Source: JACKHO01 sp041398745 (GTDB lineage: Bacteria > Planctomycetota > Planctomycetia > Planctomycetales > Planctomycetaceae). Taken from it: a stretch of DNA of 64,000 bases. Below the pieces are notes generated by a model that was not told where the DNA came from, did no database searches, and saw only the letters and a list, made by a program, of their open reading frames with translations. The translations under genes and the position numbers were made by a program. The stretch lies in the NCBI GenBank assembly GCA_041398745.1, contig JAWKUB010000005.1, positions 558,001 through 622,000 of the forward strand, in the 5' to 3' direction. This document shows, piece by piece, positions 52,998-62,480 of the stretch. How positions within the stretch are numbered: position 1 is the stretch's first letter; every line of letters begins with the position of its first letter.

Positions 52998-55214
52998 CTA
53001 CTTGTCTCCCTTCCAGACGACGCGTGTCTTACTGACTTTGTCGTGCATGGTTTTCTTTTCTTTGTCCCAGACCATCATGAGGAAGGGGAGCCATCCAATG
53101 ACGTAGGACATGTTTCGCATGAAGAAACGAATGTTGGCCTGCTGGACCGTAATTGGCTTGTCCGGGTCTTCATCGGGGATGACAATTAGCCCGAATCCGT
53201 CCTTGCCCATGGTCGTACGCAATGGGGAACTTTCCTGAATGACCCAGTACATCCACCAGTTGTAGGTCACCCACAGAATAAACCAGACCTTAAACATTGG
53301 CCAATAAAGCAGGAATACGACAAGTCCCAAACCGTTCAGCGCCCACACGCCCCACATCGCTCGAGCGCTGCCGGTGACAATGAATGAGCTGAATGGATAC
53401 AGCAGGACGTCGACATTGTGAGCTAGGTAACGGACCCAGAATGTGGCTGGAGTGTTTGGCGTGACGCGATTCACCAGTTCCAAAGTCGGAATATAGTACC
53501 TCGCGAATTCCGCGTTGGCCTTCATCATGAAAAGGAGGCCAAATCCACTGAAGATGCCCACCGGAATGTAGATGATAAAGGCAAAAGTCAGGTTGATAAT
53601 ACCCTTGAGCAAATAATAGCCGTATGTGTTTGGATCGGTAATGTCGGCCAAACCGAGAATCCACAAGGTAATTGTCCCGCTCACGCCGGTGTTCTTGAAG
53701 TCGGTTTCTTTCAGGATGGTCGATTCGTCGGGAATCAAATTCCCTTTTTCATCGAGTTGGTAAATGCCGTTCTCATCCTTGACGTAGTCAGGGTCTGGAG
53801 CCGAACCCACAATGACCGGGCTGCGGTAAATCACCGGGTGGCCCAATGCGCACCAGACACCGACATTAACGAGTGCAGCAGGGATTGAAACGACAAACGC
53901 AATCAGCACCCAATACATGGCTCCGCCCAAGTTCTTGGGCATAAGCTTCAATAATTCCCAGAGGATCCACCCCTTGTATGTGTACTTCGAAGTGAAGTGC
54001 ACTTGTGCGATGGGGAAAATGCTGGCCCCACAGGCATAGATAAATATGAGGGTGAACAGCATGGGCATACCGACCAACAAATCAAGGAGATCCTCTTTTG
54101 ATTGGGCGAACTGAAACTTTTGACCAACTGCCACTTTCACAACTGCCACCACATGCTGGCTGGCTGCCACGGACGCGCTGACGCGACTCCCGTTGACAGG
54201 TGCGGTCGCTGACGCATTCAGGTAGTGGTTTACCCCCGACGCGGTCAGCGAAAGTATGGCTGCAAGTGACATTCCGCAAAGTGTCGACCGTAGTGTTCGA
54301 TTGAAGCCTGCGAATATCGTTTCCCAGGCAAAGCCCTTAGTTGCCAATGTGCCGATCGTGCCTACCACGGCCGGAAGGGCACTAATGGTTAGCATTGCTG
54401 CAGCCGCGGATGCACTTGCGACTGCGGCCGTAATTGCTATCAACAACAGGATCGAGAACACAATCAGTGGTGGTTGAATGATTGGCAGCATGACAATGTA
54501 CGGCCAAAACAATGCACGTAACCCGACGGAAATACATTCAAAAATGTCGAAGAAGATGCGGTCCGTCTGCAGCTCTTCTTTCATAACCGTGGCAGAAATG
54601 ATTCTTTTGGAAAGAACCCAGTACCAACCTGTCGTACCAAGAGAGAACAGGAAGCTACAGGCTGCGTAAAATAGAATAATTGGAATCCGCGTTTCCTGTG
54701 TGATCAAGTAGCTGAACGTCGTTGCGAGTATGCCAAACAGCGCCGTGTACAAACCCGTACGAACAGCCAGCCCGGGGTATTGGAGCACAAACTTCCAGGA
54801 CTCTTTCCAGGCGTTACCCCAGTACTCTTCCAGAGGCGGGCCTTTTCGGGCGCGGCGTTTCTTTTCCTTGGCATCCATTTGGCCCGTTTCGATGTTCATC
54901 CCGCATTTGCGGCAGACGGGGATGAGTTCGTCGTCATCGTCGTACTCCATTTCGGCCGCACAATAAGGGCAGATTTGCTCCTCGTCGTGGTCCATGTCGT
55001 AGTCATCGATGTTCATGCCGCCGAAGAGAGCGTCTTCGTTCTTGCGTTTCTTAGGCGGAGCTTTTGCGGCCTTCGGCGCAGGTTTGGCACTGGAATTGCC
55101 CGCTGGCACCCTAATCTTTTCTTTGCACTTCGGGCACGAAAGCGTTTTCCCGGCGGCCTTGTCGGGGGCATTCAGGACGGTGGAACAGCCACCACATCGA
55201 ACCTTGATCGGCAT
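52998..55214 (-). CDS. Zinc-ribbon polytopic membrane protein, unknown function
   Basis: 738 residues. The N-terminus has a zinc ribbon (RCGGCSTVLNAPDKAAGKTLSCPKCKEKIRVPA) of a kind very common in planctomycetes. A Lys/Pro linker and a second ribbon (ICPYCAAEME...PVCRKCGMNIETG) follow. Then about ten hydrophobic helices are arranged in two blocks (residues about 150-310 and 380-700), with an RDD-like tail (VTYNWWMYWVIQESSPLRTTMGKDGFGLIVI...RFFMRNMSYVIGWLPFLMMVWDKEKKTMHDKVSKTRVV). It is the first gene of the operon with the ABC-2 permease and the isochorismatase-family hydrolase. Function unknown. Confidence 0.85.
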   Translation of the reverse strand: MPIKVRCGGCSTVLNAPDKAAGKTLSCPKCKEKIRVPAGNSSAKPAPKAAKAPPKKRKNEDALFGGMNIDDYDMDHDEEQICPYCAAEMEYDDDDELIPVCRKCGMNIETGQMDAKEKKRRARKGPPLEEYWGNAWKESWKFVLQYPGLAVRTGLYTALFGILATTFSYLITQETRIPIILFYAACSFLFSLGTTGWYWVLSKRIISATVMKEELQTDRIFFDIFECISVGLRALFWPYIVMLPIIQPPLIVFSILLLIAITAAVASASAAAAMLTISALPAVVGTIGTLATKGFAWETIFAGFNRTLRSTLCGMSLAAILSLTASGVNHYLNASATAPVNGSRVSASVAASQHVVAVVKVAVGQKFQFAQSKEDLLDLLVGMPMLFTLIFIYACGASIFPIAQVHFTSKYTYKGWILWELLKLMPKNLGGAMYWVLIAFVVSIPAALVNVGVWCALGHPVIYRSPVIVGSAPDPDYVKDENGIYQLDEKGNLIPDESTILKETDFKNTGVSGTITLWILGLADITDPNTYGYYLLKGIINLTFAFIIYIPVGIFSGFGLLFMMKANAEFARYYIPTLELVNRVTPNTPATFWVRYLAHNVDVLLYPFSSFIVTGSARAMWGVWALNGLGLVVFLLYWPMFKVWFILWVTYNWWMYWVIQESSPLRTTMGKDGFGLIVIPDEDPDKPITVQQANIRFFMRNMSYVIGWLPFLMMVWDKEKKTMHDKVSKTRVVWKGDK

Positions 55215-55365
55215 GAGCCAACTCCAGTCAATTCATCGCATCAAAAAACCACGTAGCCCCCGAGTTTAGCAAGGTTTGCGTCGCGTGGGGAGTGCGTGGT
55301 AAATCGCTGCGAGAATTGGGGAAACGCACTTGCCTGGCGTTCGGTGCTCCATCATTCTTTCCAAG

Positions 55366-56085
55366 ATGCGTATTCTTCTTCTGGCAGACATTCACTCGAA
55401 CTGGACGGCACTCTCCGCGATTGAGGAAGAGTTCGATGAATGTCTGGTGGTCGGGGATATTGTCGACTACGGGACAAACCCCATTCCCTGCGTGGAGTGG
55501 GTGCAGCGGCATGCGACGTACGCTGTGAGGGGGAATCATGACCATGCAGTTGCCCAGCGGGTTGTGGGGCGAGGCAATTCAGGATTCCGACGGCTGGCGG
55601 CGATGATTCGGCCCTACCATTGGTCTGTACTTGAACCGCAACATATGAAATACCTGAGTCGCTTGCCGGTCACGCAATATGCGACCATCGGAGAGCATCG
55701 GTTCCTGCTGGTTCACGCGACCCCGCACGATCCCATGGACGAGTACCTGGCGGTCGATCCGGCGCAATGGAAACAACGACTTCAGGATGTAGACGCCGAC
55801 TTTGTGTGTGTCGGCCATTCTCATTTGCCATTCTGCCTCGACATCGACGGAATCAAAGTCGTGAATCCCGGCAGTGTGGGGCAACCGCGGGACGGTAATC
55901 CGCATGCTTCTTACGCGATTATCGAGAACGGCGAAGTGACGCATTATCGCGTCGAGTACGACGTTGAGGCTGCACTGGATCAAATTCGCAGCACTGGACT
56001 TCCCGATTGGGTGACCGAACTTAATGCCGCCATACTCAAGACGGGCGGTCGGCTGACGCGTGATGAGATGGATGCCTTTGTTTAG
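55366..56085 (+). CDS. Metallophosphoesterase (YfcE/MJ0936-like)
   Basis: 239 residues from MRILLLADIHSNWTAL; the frame is open from 55330 but the family begins at this Met. All calcineurin-type metal motifs are present: DIHSN, GDIVDYG, GNHDHA, VHATP and GHSHLPF, followed by NPGSVGQPRDGNPHASYAI. Such enzymes hydrolyse phosphodiesters or small phosphate esters with Mn/Ni. It is transcribed away from the zinc-ribbon operon and is probably a single gene. Confidence 0.92.
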   Translation: MRILLLADIHSNWTALSAIEEEFDECLVVGDIVDYGTNPIPCVEWVQRHATYAVRGNHDHAVAQRVVGRGNSGFRRLAAMIRPYHWSVLEPQHMKYLSRLPVTQYATIGEHRFLLVHATPHDPMDEYLAVDPAQWKQRLQDVDADFVCVGHSHLPFCLDIDGIKVVNPGSVGQPRDGNPHASYAIIENGEVTHYRVEYDVEAALDQIRSTGLPDWVTELNAAILKTGGRLTRDEMDAFV

Positions 56086-56219
56086 GTGCCATTGCTTCGG
56101 CAGGTTCTGCCGGATGGGGTTCAAATTCAGACAGTTGCAATGATTTGGTGCGTTTCGGCCGATAACAGCAGCAGAATCGAAACGCGGAATTCTATCCATT
56201 TTGCGGGAGAACGTTCGAC

Positions 56220-57962
56220 ATGCGCTTTGTCGGCTCTCAACGGCTTCGGAATCTGACAAACGTTGCAGCAGCAATAGTGTTGATTTGCTGTGTGCGGACA
56301 CTCGATGCAGTTGCTGAAGATGAGGCAATAGAAGTACAGCGAGCAACCTCGCAAGCTGTGCCGCGGGTTGCCGTACGTGTTGACGTACGGGTTCAGCATG
56401 CGCTGACAAATCCTGGCGATCCGAACAGGGGTCGTCTTCTATTTCAAGACCAGGAGCGAACCCGATGCATGGTTTGCCATCAGTTGGGCCGTTACGGCGG
56501 CAACATCGGGCCAGCGCTGAACGGTATTGGGGGTAAATTTGACCGTCCTCACCTCATCGAATCGCTCCTCGAGCCATCTCGTGAAATTGTCGAGGGATAC
56601 AACGTCACCAACCTCGCTCTGACAGATGGACGAATTCTCTCTGGTATTGTGAAGCAGGAGTCGCGAGTGGACCTCATGCTCGTCGACGCTCAGGCCGAGT
56701 GGCATCGTGTTCAACTAGCTGACATCGAAGAACGTGTGGTGAGCAAAGTCTCACTCATGCCGGAAGGACTCATCAAGAGTCTTACCAAAGAAGAATTCAC
56801 AGATTTGATTGCCTATTTGGAATCACAACGGTACGGAGGCGGATCGCCCGGAGCTAATCTCGCGGGGGCCTACAGCTTTCCCGAGGGATTCACCGTTTCG
56901 ACCGTTGCTACGGGAATAACGGCGGCGGCGACATTTGAAGTGCTCCCCGATGGTCGAGTCCTCATTTGCGAGCAAAACGGATTTGTCCGGGTCGCGAAGG
57001 ATGGGCGGCTGTTGCCCGAACCGGCGCTTGAGGTTGACGTGGAACAAAATCGCGAACGCGGTCTATTGGGCGTGACGATCGATCCCAGTTTCCCGGAGAA
57101 GCCCTTCGTCTATTTGTGCCGGGTGCGACAGTATCCTTACACGCACCACGTCATTAGCCGTTGGACAATGAAGGGGGACAAAATCGATCCCCAAAGCGAA
57201 GTGGTTCTACTGGAAGGTGACAATCAGGGGCGCATTGGCGGAAGTGATCCCGCAAGTGCTCAGGGTGGAGCACTCCATTTTGGGCCTGATGGGTGCCTCT
57301 ACATTTCCCTCGGAGAACAAACGGCCGCCCCGCACGCACGCAGCATCAACTCGCTGCTCGGTAAGATTCTGCGGATCAATCCTGATGGTTCGATTCCGAA
57401 GGACAATCCGTTCTACGAGCAAACGACGGACAAGTACCGTTCCATTTGGGCGAAGGGTTTGCGGAATCCGTACTCATTCGCCATTCGTCCAGGCACGAAT
57501 TCACTGTATGTCACGGATGTTGGCGGGCGGTACGAAGAGCTGAATGTCGTCAACGTGGGTACCGACATGGGTTGGCCCAGTTACGACCATGGTCCCACGA
57601 GCAATGCCTACGTGAGTCCCATCCACTACTACCAGCGTTCATGCATTTGTGGTGCGGCGTTTTCGACGTCATCATGGCCAGAGCCGTATCGCAACAAATT
57701 CTTCTTTGCCGACTTCACCCAGGGATGGATTCGGATGCTGAATCCCGACAACCCGGAAGAATACAGCACGTTTGGTGAAGGGCTACGACGTCCGGTTGAC
57801 CTCCGCTTCGGCCCCGATGGAAGATTCTACATTCTCATGCGAAATGCGTGGGTCCTCGACCGCTGGACCACACAGGGCACCGGTTCGCTCATTGCCGTCC
57901 AGTACACTGGAACGGCCTCCGACAAAGTCGCTGCGGAGCCCGGCGGGTCGGCCAAGCAGTAA
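56220..57962 (+). CDS. Exported haem-binding domain-PQQ-type sugar dehydrogenase fusion
   Basis: 580 residues with an N-terminal hydrophobic signal (LTNVAAAIVLICCVRTLDAVA). A planctomycete-type cytochrome c domain lies at about 60-200, with a CMVCH haem motif at 83-87, GNIGPALNGIGGKFDRPHLIESLLEPSREI, and DLIAYLESQRYG at the end. The remaining 370 residues are a six-bladed propeller of the soluble glucose/sorbosone dehydrogenase (GSDH) family (RERGLLGVTIDPSFPEKPFVYL, GRIGGSDPASAQGGALHFGPDGCLYISLGE, KGLRNPYSFAIRPG, DVGGRYEELNVVNVGTDMGWPSY). It probably oxidises sugars in the periplasm and passes electrons to its own haem. Confidence 0.9.
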   Translation: MRFVGSQRLRNLTNVAAAIVLICCVRTLDAVAEDEAIEVQRATSQAVPRVAVRVDVRVQHALTNPGDPNRGRLLFQDQERTRCMVCHQLGRYGGNIGPALNGIGGKFDRPHLIESLLEPSREIVEGYNVTNLALTDGRILSGIVKQESRVDLMLVDAQAEWHRVQLADIEERVVSKVSLMPEGLIKSLTKEEFTDLIAYLESQRYGGGSPGANLAGAYSFPEGFTVSTVATGITAAATFEVLPDGRVLICEQNGFVRVAKDGRLLPEPALEVDVEQNRERGLLGVTIDPSFPEKPFVYLCRVRQYPYTHHVISRWTMKGDKIDPQSEVVLLEGDNQGRIGGSDPASAQGGALHFGPDGCLYISLGEQTAAPHARSINSLLGKILRINPDGSIPKDNPFYEQTTDKYRSIWAKGLRNPYSFAIRPGTNSLYVTDVGGRYEELNVVNVGTDMGWPSYDHGPTSNAYVSPIHYYQRSCICGAAFSTSSWPEPYRNKFFFADFTQGWIRMLNPDNPEEYSTFGEGLRRPVDLRFGPDGRFYILMRNAWVLDRWTTQGTGSLIAVQYTGTASDKVAAEPGGSAKQ

Positions 57963-57977
57963 TTCTGTGAACGATTG

Positions 57978-57994
57978 GCCAGATTCAATCTGGC
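57978..57994. repeat. Small hairpin after the dehydrogenase gene
   Basis: GCCAGA - TTCAA - TCTGGC, 15 bp after the stop. No T tract follows, so it is a weak terminator candidate at best. Confidence 0.35.
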
Positions 57995-58160
57995 GCTGGC
58001 GACCGCAGCAGCTTCAGGTGGACCAGAGTTTGACTTGGCTTCACGCGGGCTTTTGCTGCCGAAGTCATAATGTCTGCAATGCTATTCCTCCAATTGGGGC
58101 AACCTGTCACAATACCCATTGTGATTTTAAGGATTGTCCGTCAACGGATTGAGGCACGGC

Positions 58161-59216
58161 GTGCGACAGGTTTTGTTTGAAGTGTGGTTGAAGCAACCCT
58201 GGGCGGGTTGGATGCCTCGGCAGGAGGGAGTTGAACTGCTGGGAGCTGGGTGGGTCGTGCTGCTGTTAGGGCTGCTGTACGGAGCGTATCAGTTCTTCAC
58301 AGGCCACAAAAAAGAAGTTCTTGCGGCGTCAAGCTGGGGGACGTTTCTTGCCATCCTGCTGGGCATTACTTTCGTGGGTCCCATGTTGCCGATCGACAAG
58401 TTCCCGATATTCGGGTACGGCGTCATGGTGCTCATTGGGTTTCTGTTCGCCATTGCCTTCGCCCAGCACCGCAGCAAGCAGGTGGGACAAGATCCGGAAA
58501 TCATTACCGACCTCGCGTTCTGGATTCTGGTTTGTGGAATTGCGGGTGGACGCATGGCTTACCTGGTGCAATATCGCAGTGAGCTGATGGCCTCGTCGAA
58601 GGATATGTCCCAGTTGCTCTTTAACGCGGTGAACTTGAGTAATGGAGGGCTGGTACTCATCGGCGCAATGTTTGGTGCCGCCATTGGGTTCTTCTCGTTC
58701 TGTCACCTCCGCAAAATCCCGCCGCTGCCATTGGTCGACATTATTACGCCATCGATTTTCATTGGCGTCGGATTCGGACGACTGGGATGCCTGCTGAATG
58801 GCTGTTGTTTTGGTGATCGCTGTGATTTGCCGTGGGGGATTTGTTTCCCGCATGGAAGTACGACGTTCGACGTGTTAGCGATTCGCGGCTTCGTCGATCC
58901 TCACGCTGCTTACACCATGCCACTGCATCCCACGCAGGTCTATAGTTCCATCAATGGGTTCGTCCTGGCTCTCGTGACAGCTCAAATGTATTGGCATCGA
59001 CGTCATCCAGGCGACACGTTTGCATTGGGGTGCATTCTGTATCCCATGACGCGCATTCTTCTCGAGTTTATCAGAGCCGACGAAATGGGGCAGTTCGGTA
59101 CTTCGTTCACTATTTCACAGTGGTACAGCGTCGGGATTCTCTGTTTTGGGATTGGCTTGCTGGTGCGAAATCGCTGGCAACATGCACGTAGTGATTCGCC
59201 CACCGTTGCCACTTGA
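58161..59216 (+). CDS. lgt: Prolipoprotein diacylglyceryl transferase
   Basis: About 351 residues from the GTG at 58161, which has GAGG 6 bp upstream; a TTG at 58134 is the alternative. The integral membrane protein shows the Lgt signature: IFGYGVMVLIGF near the N-terminus, GGRMAYLVQY, NLSNGGLVLIGAMFGAAIGFFSF, FIGVGFGRLGCLLNGCCFGDRCDLPWG, MPLHPTQVYSSI, and the C-terminal RILLEFIRADEMGQFGTSFTISQWYSVGI. It transfers diacylglycerol from phosphatidylglycerol to the lipobox cysteine of prelipoproteins. An N-terminal extension with one extra helix makes it longer than E. coli Lgt, as usual in this phylum. Confidence 0.95.
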   Translation: MRQVLFEVWLKQPWAGWMPRQEGVELLGAGWVVLLLGLLYGAYQFFTGHKKEVLAASSWGTFLAILLGITFVGPMLPIDKFPIFGYGVMVLIGFLFAIAFAQHRSKQVGQDPEIITDLAFWILVCGIAGGRMAYLVQYRSELMASSKDMSQLLFNAVNLSNGGLVLIGAMFGAAIGFFSFCHLRKIPPLPLVDIITPSIFIGVGFGRLGCLLNGCCFGDRCDLPWGICFPHGSTTFDVLAIRGFVDPHAAYTMPLHPTQVYSSINGFVLALVTAQMYWHRRHPGDTFALGCILYPMTRILLEFIRADEMGQFGTSFTISQWYSVGILCFGIGLLVRNRWQHARSDSPTVAT

Positions 59217-59667
59217 TTGAGCGTTTCTTCCAACTGGCAAAGTGCTTGGAACACATAAGCGCAGCTGAATGCAACAGGTTTGACGATTGCGTTGAGTGCG
59301 ATTGAACAGGGGCTTTAGAGAAGTTTGAGTTTCTTGTTTTTGGGGCCTTTCCGGCAGTTGACGGACAGATGCCCTACCCTAGAATCCGCGTCTTTCCAAG
59401 GTCGCGTTCTAGCACCTTCTGGAATTGAGAGGCGAAAAACAACCGTTGTTCAACGGCTGTTCTCCCCAAATAACCGGCGCAATCATTCAGCGTCGACTTT
59501 GCTTCTCGTAAAGCCGTCATTCCTGCCAAGCTCTTTGCAGGAACGGGGCCGATATCAATGGAGAGATATAGACGGTCTCACCGTTCCCTTGTTGTGAGAT
59601 TTCAAAATCGAAACACAACTTATTGTGGACGGGATTGAGACCGCCTGCGGAACTCAAGGAGGTTGGT
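59217..59667. other. Intergenic stretch upstream of thioredoxin-like gene
   Basis: About 450 bases without a supported gene. It contains two small hairpins (CCTGC...GCAGG near 59521-59540 and CAACCGTTG/CAACGGCTG near 59440-59458). A strong ribosome binding site AAGGAGG lies at the right end for the next gene. No RNA gene recognised. Confidence 0.45.
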
Positions 59668-60546
59668 ATGCTGAAGTCGTGGTATGGTCTCGCTCTGTTG
59701 GTCGCCGTCGCTCCTCTGGTAGGGAGTGCTCAGGCTGCGTCAAACTGGCACGAAGATTTGAACGAAGCGCGTGCTGAAGCTCAGAAACTCAACCGCCCCA
59801 TGTTGCTGCACTTCGGTGCGGAATGGTGCCTCCCCTGCCAGAAAATGGAACGCACGGTTCTCAACCAGAAAGCTGTGCTGCAACAATTCGGCACGACCAT
59901 TGTTGGTGTGAAAATCGATGTCGACGATCACCCCGATTTGGTTCGTCGCTTTGGTGTGTCGAAGTTCCCGACCGATTTATACATCGAGCCGACAGGCGAA
60001 TTGCTGATGGAATCGCAGGGTATTCATCCCATGGATGAATACATCAGCATGATGCACCGTGCAGGCAGCCGCTACGCTGACTTGCTGGCCAGCCGAAAGG
60101 CCAAGACTGAGAATCCCATTGCGACGATCCCTAGTGACGGTAATGCCGCCAACGAACTGGCCAGTGCTGGTCCCAAGGCAAAGCCCGTCATGGACGGCTA
60201 TTGCCCGGTCACGCTGTGGAAGCACCGCCGTTGGACAAAGGGCAGCCAGCAGTTCACGACCGACTACAAAGGGCAACTCTTCTCATTCGTTTCGGAAGAA
60301 GCCCTCGAAGACTTCCAGCACGATCCTGAACGGTACGTGCCACGTTTCCTGGGATGCGACCCAGTCATTGTGTGGGACACAGACCGTGCGGTTCCCGGTA
60401 AGACAGCGTTCGGTGCGTTCTATGACGATGAACTGTATTTGTTCGTCAGTGATGCCAACCGCAAGACCTTCAAGTCGAATCCCGACAAGTACATTCGCAC
60501 CCGCGTTGTGCTGCGAAGCGATCAAATCGAACGGTCGGTGCAGTAG
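59668..60546 (+). CDS. Periplasmic thioredoxin-like protein with YHS-like C-terminus
   Basis: 292 residues from MLKSWYGLALLVAVAPLVGS, a signal peptide; AAGGAGG just upstream fixes this start. The thioredoxin fold spans about 25-150, with a CLPC active site (Cys54, Cys57) in LLHFGAEWCLPCQKME and the cis-Pro segment FGVSKFPTDLYI. The C-terminal 120 residues contain a YHS-like block (DGYCPVTLWKHRRWTKGSQQFTTDYKGQLFSFVSEEALEDFQHDPERYVPRFLGCDPV) and a second degenerate one (YDDELYLFVSDANRKTFKSNPDKYI). YHS domains are often linked to metal handling, so a redox/metal-delivery role is plausible but unproven. Confidence 0.85.
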   Translation: MLKSWYGLALLVAVAPLVGSAQAASNWHEDLNEARAEAQKLNRPMLLHFGAEWCLPCQKMERTVLNQKAVLQQFGTTIVGVKIDVDDHPDLVRRFGVSKFPTDLYIEPTGELLMESQGIHPMDEYISMMHRAGSRYADLLASRKAKTENPIATIPSDGNAANELASAGPKAKPVMDGYCPVTLWKHRRWTKGSQQFTTDYKGQLFSFVSEEALEDFQHDPERYVPRFLGCDPVIVWDTDRAVPGKTAFGAFYDDELYLFVSDANRKTFKSNPDKYIRTRVVLRSDQIERSVQ

Positions 60547-60588
60547 TTTCAAATCGGTTGCCTGGAGGCAGGTTTCGAACCCCGGTGG

Positions 60589-60719
60589 CACAGACATTCC
60601 TGTCTGTGTCTTCCCTGAGAATCCTTTCTGGGTTGGAAGGTTTTGAAACAACCTCGGCGTACTTTTGTCGGGCGGAGGGTTGTCTCGAAGCCCAGAATTC
60701 ACAGACAAGAATGTCTGTG
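60589..60719. repeat. Paired CACAGACA/TGTCTGTG palindromes
   Basis: Two perfect 8-bp-stem palindromes (60589-60608 with loop TTCC; 60700-60719 with loop AGAA) flank a segment whose outer parts are also loosely inverted (TTCTGGG..AACAACCTC against GAGGGTTGT..CCCAGAA). This looks like a small non-autonomous dispersed element in the gap between the thioredoxin-like gene and folC. Confidence 0.55.
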
Positions 60720-60749
60720 TCACCAGATCAACTTCGAGTGCATCGCCAT

Positions 60750-62168
60750 TCAATGCGATGCCGCTAAGAAGCTCTCTTTCAGTTCAGCAGCCAGGAAGAG
60801 TGAGCCCGTTCCCACAACCAAATCGTTGGGACCTGACTGCTTGAGTGCTTCTGCCACGGCCGTGAGTGGATTTGCATGGGACGACCATCTGCACGTCAGC
60901 GAGCGGCGAGCCATGCCTTCCAGTTCTGTAACGGGCACGCTGCGCGGATTCTTGACGTACTGTGTCAGGATGACCTCGGTGGCAAACGAGTTGAGCGTTT
61001 CCAGCATTTTCTCGGCATCCTTATCGCGTGATACCGCAAACACCACTCGGCGATTTGCCGCTCCCACTTCTTTCAACGTATCGATGAGTGCCTGCAGCGA
61101 CGCCACGTTGTGTGCTGCGTCCACAATGTAGAGCGGCTCGGTCGATAGTAGTTCGATCCGGCATCCCACCTGAGCCCGTTTCAGCCCAGATCGAACGGCT
61201 GTGTCAGGGATTCTCAAACCGGCTGTACGTAGTTCAACGAGAATGGCCAACGCGAGGCTCGCATTGGTTGCCTGATGATTTCCCGGCATGCCGACTTCGA
61301 TGTTGTCCCAACGACCCGTCGAGCCGGCGACGGACAACAACGGAAATGGAAGCAAAGTTTCCGTATTCGTCCGCTGTTTGATGGCAGTAATCTCGAACTG
61401 TTCTCCAAGTTGTCGCAGCGGTGCAGCTTTCATCGCCGCTTTTTGTGCAATGGCCTGTCTCGCGGACACATCGTTCGCACCGCTGATGATTGGAACATGC
61501 GACTTGATGATTCCAGCCTTCTCACTAGCAATCTTTTCCAGCGTCTCACCGAGTAAACGTGTGTGGTCAAAACTAATTGAGGTAACGGCCGTCACCAGTG
61601 GAGCACAAATGTTGGTGGAGTCGAGACGCCCGCCCAGACCAACTTCCAGCACCACATAATCGACTTGTTGCTGTAGAAACAGCAGCCAGCCCAATGCCGT
61701 CGTCAGCTCAAAGAACGTGGGGCCGCCGTGCGGTGAATGTGCGTCCATTTCGGTCGTGATGTCACGCAATTGCAGCATCAACGGCAGCAGAACCTTGGGC
61801 TGTGGCAGCGATCCATTGATGGTGAATCGCTCCGCGTAGTCAATGAGGTGCGGCGAAGTGAACAGGCCAACACGGAGTCCGGCATCTTCCAGGATGCGTG
61901 CGACCATGGTGGCGACCGATCCCTTTCCCTTCGATCCTGTAATGTGGATGCAGGGAATAGCGTATTGAGGATCGCCAATTCGGGCGAGGAGTTCTCGCAT
62001 GCGTTCGAGGCGAAAGTCCCCCAGCGAACGGGCTCGCTCAGGCACACGCTCGTAGTTCAGTCGGCTGTACAGGAATTCGAGCTCCGCAGCGTAGGCAGCG
62101 TCAATGTCGACCGCCGGAATTGCGGCAGGTAGAGAAGATTCTGAAGTCCCAGAAGGTTGCGAGGCCAT
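60750..62168 (-). CDS. folC: Folylpolyglutamate synthase/dihydrofolate synthase
   Basis: 472 residues of the Mur-ligase superfamily. ATP-binding P-loop CIHITGSKGKGSVATMVARIL, the FTSPHLIDYAERFTING segment, VDYVVLEVGLGGRLDSTNICAPLVTAVTSISFDHTRLLGETLEKIASEKAGIIK and YIVDAAHNVASLQALIDTLKE are all canonical FolC motifs. It adds glutamate to dihydropteroate and folates. A short N-terminal extension (MASQPSGTSESSLPA) is unremarkable. Transcribed divergently from the P-loop membrane ATPase. Confidence 0.96.
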   Translation of the reverse strand: MASQPSGTSESSLPAAIPAVDIDAAYAAELEFLYSRLNYERVPERARSLGDFRLERMRELLARIGDPQYAIPCIHITGSKGKGSVATMVARILEDAGLRVGLFTSPHLIDYAERFTINGSLPQPKVLLPLMLQLRDITTEMDAHSPHGGPTFFELTTALGWLLFLQQQVDYVVLEVGLGGRLDSTNICAPLVTAVTSISFDHTRLLGETLEKIASEKAGIIKSHVPIISGANDVSARQAIAQKAAMKAAPLRQLGEQFEITAIKQRTNTETLLPFPLLSVAGSTGRWDNIEVGMPGNHQATNASLALAILVELRTAGLRIPDTAVRSGLKRAQVGCRIELLSTEPLYIVDAAHNVASLQALIDTLKEVGAANRRVVFAVSRDKDAEKMLETLNSFATEVILTQYVKNPRSVPVTELEGMARRSLTCRWSSHANPLTAVAEALKQSGPNDLVVGTGSLFLAAELKESFLAASH

Positions 62169-62480
62169 GTACCGTGCCAGCAGAAACGCGGATGAACAAT
62201 GAGGAGCACGGTAGTTCGCAAATCACTTCGTCTCAAGTCCAGATGCCAAATGAATATACGCAGATGCTCGACGTTCATTTATGCCGTAACCCTAAACGGA
62301 TCAGGAGATTTGGATTAGTGGGACTTTTCCGGTTAGCGGCTTGCAGGTGCTCGGTCCATCGTTAAAACTGAGCGTCAGACATTGTCACTAGAACTGATCG
62401 ATTTCACTGAGGCAAAGTTGGGTGCCCCAACGCCGCTCACGCGATTTGACCAGAATTGATTTCAGCCAAGGTATTTCCTG
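62169..62480. other. Divergent intergenic region, folC / ATPase
   Basis: About 310 bases that must hold promoters for both genes. No clear -35/-10 pair, RNA gene or repeat was recognised. Confidence 0.4.
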
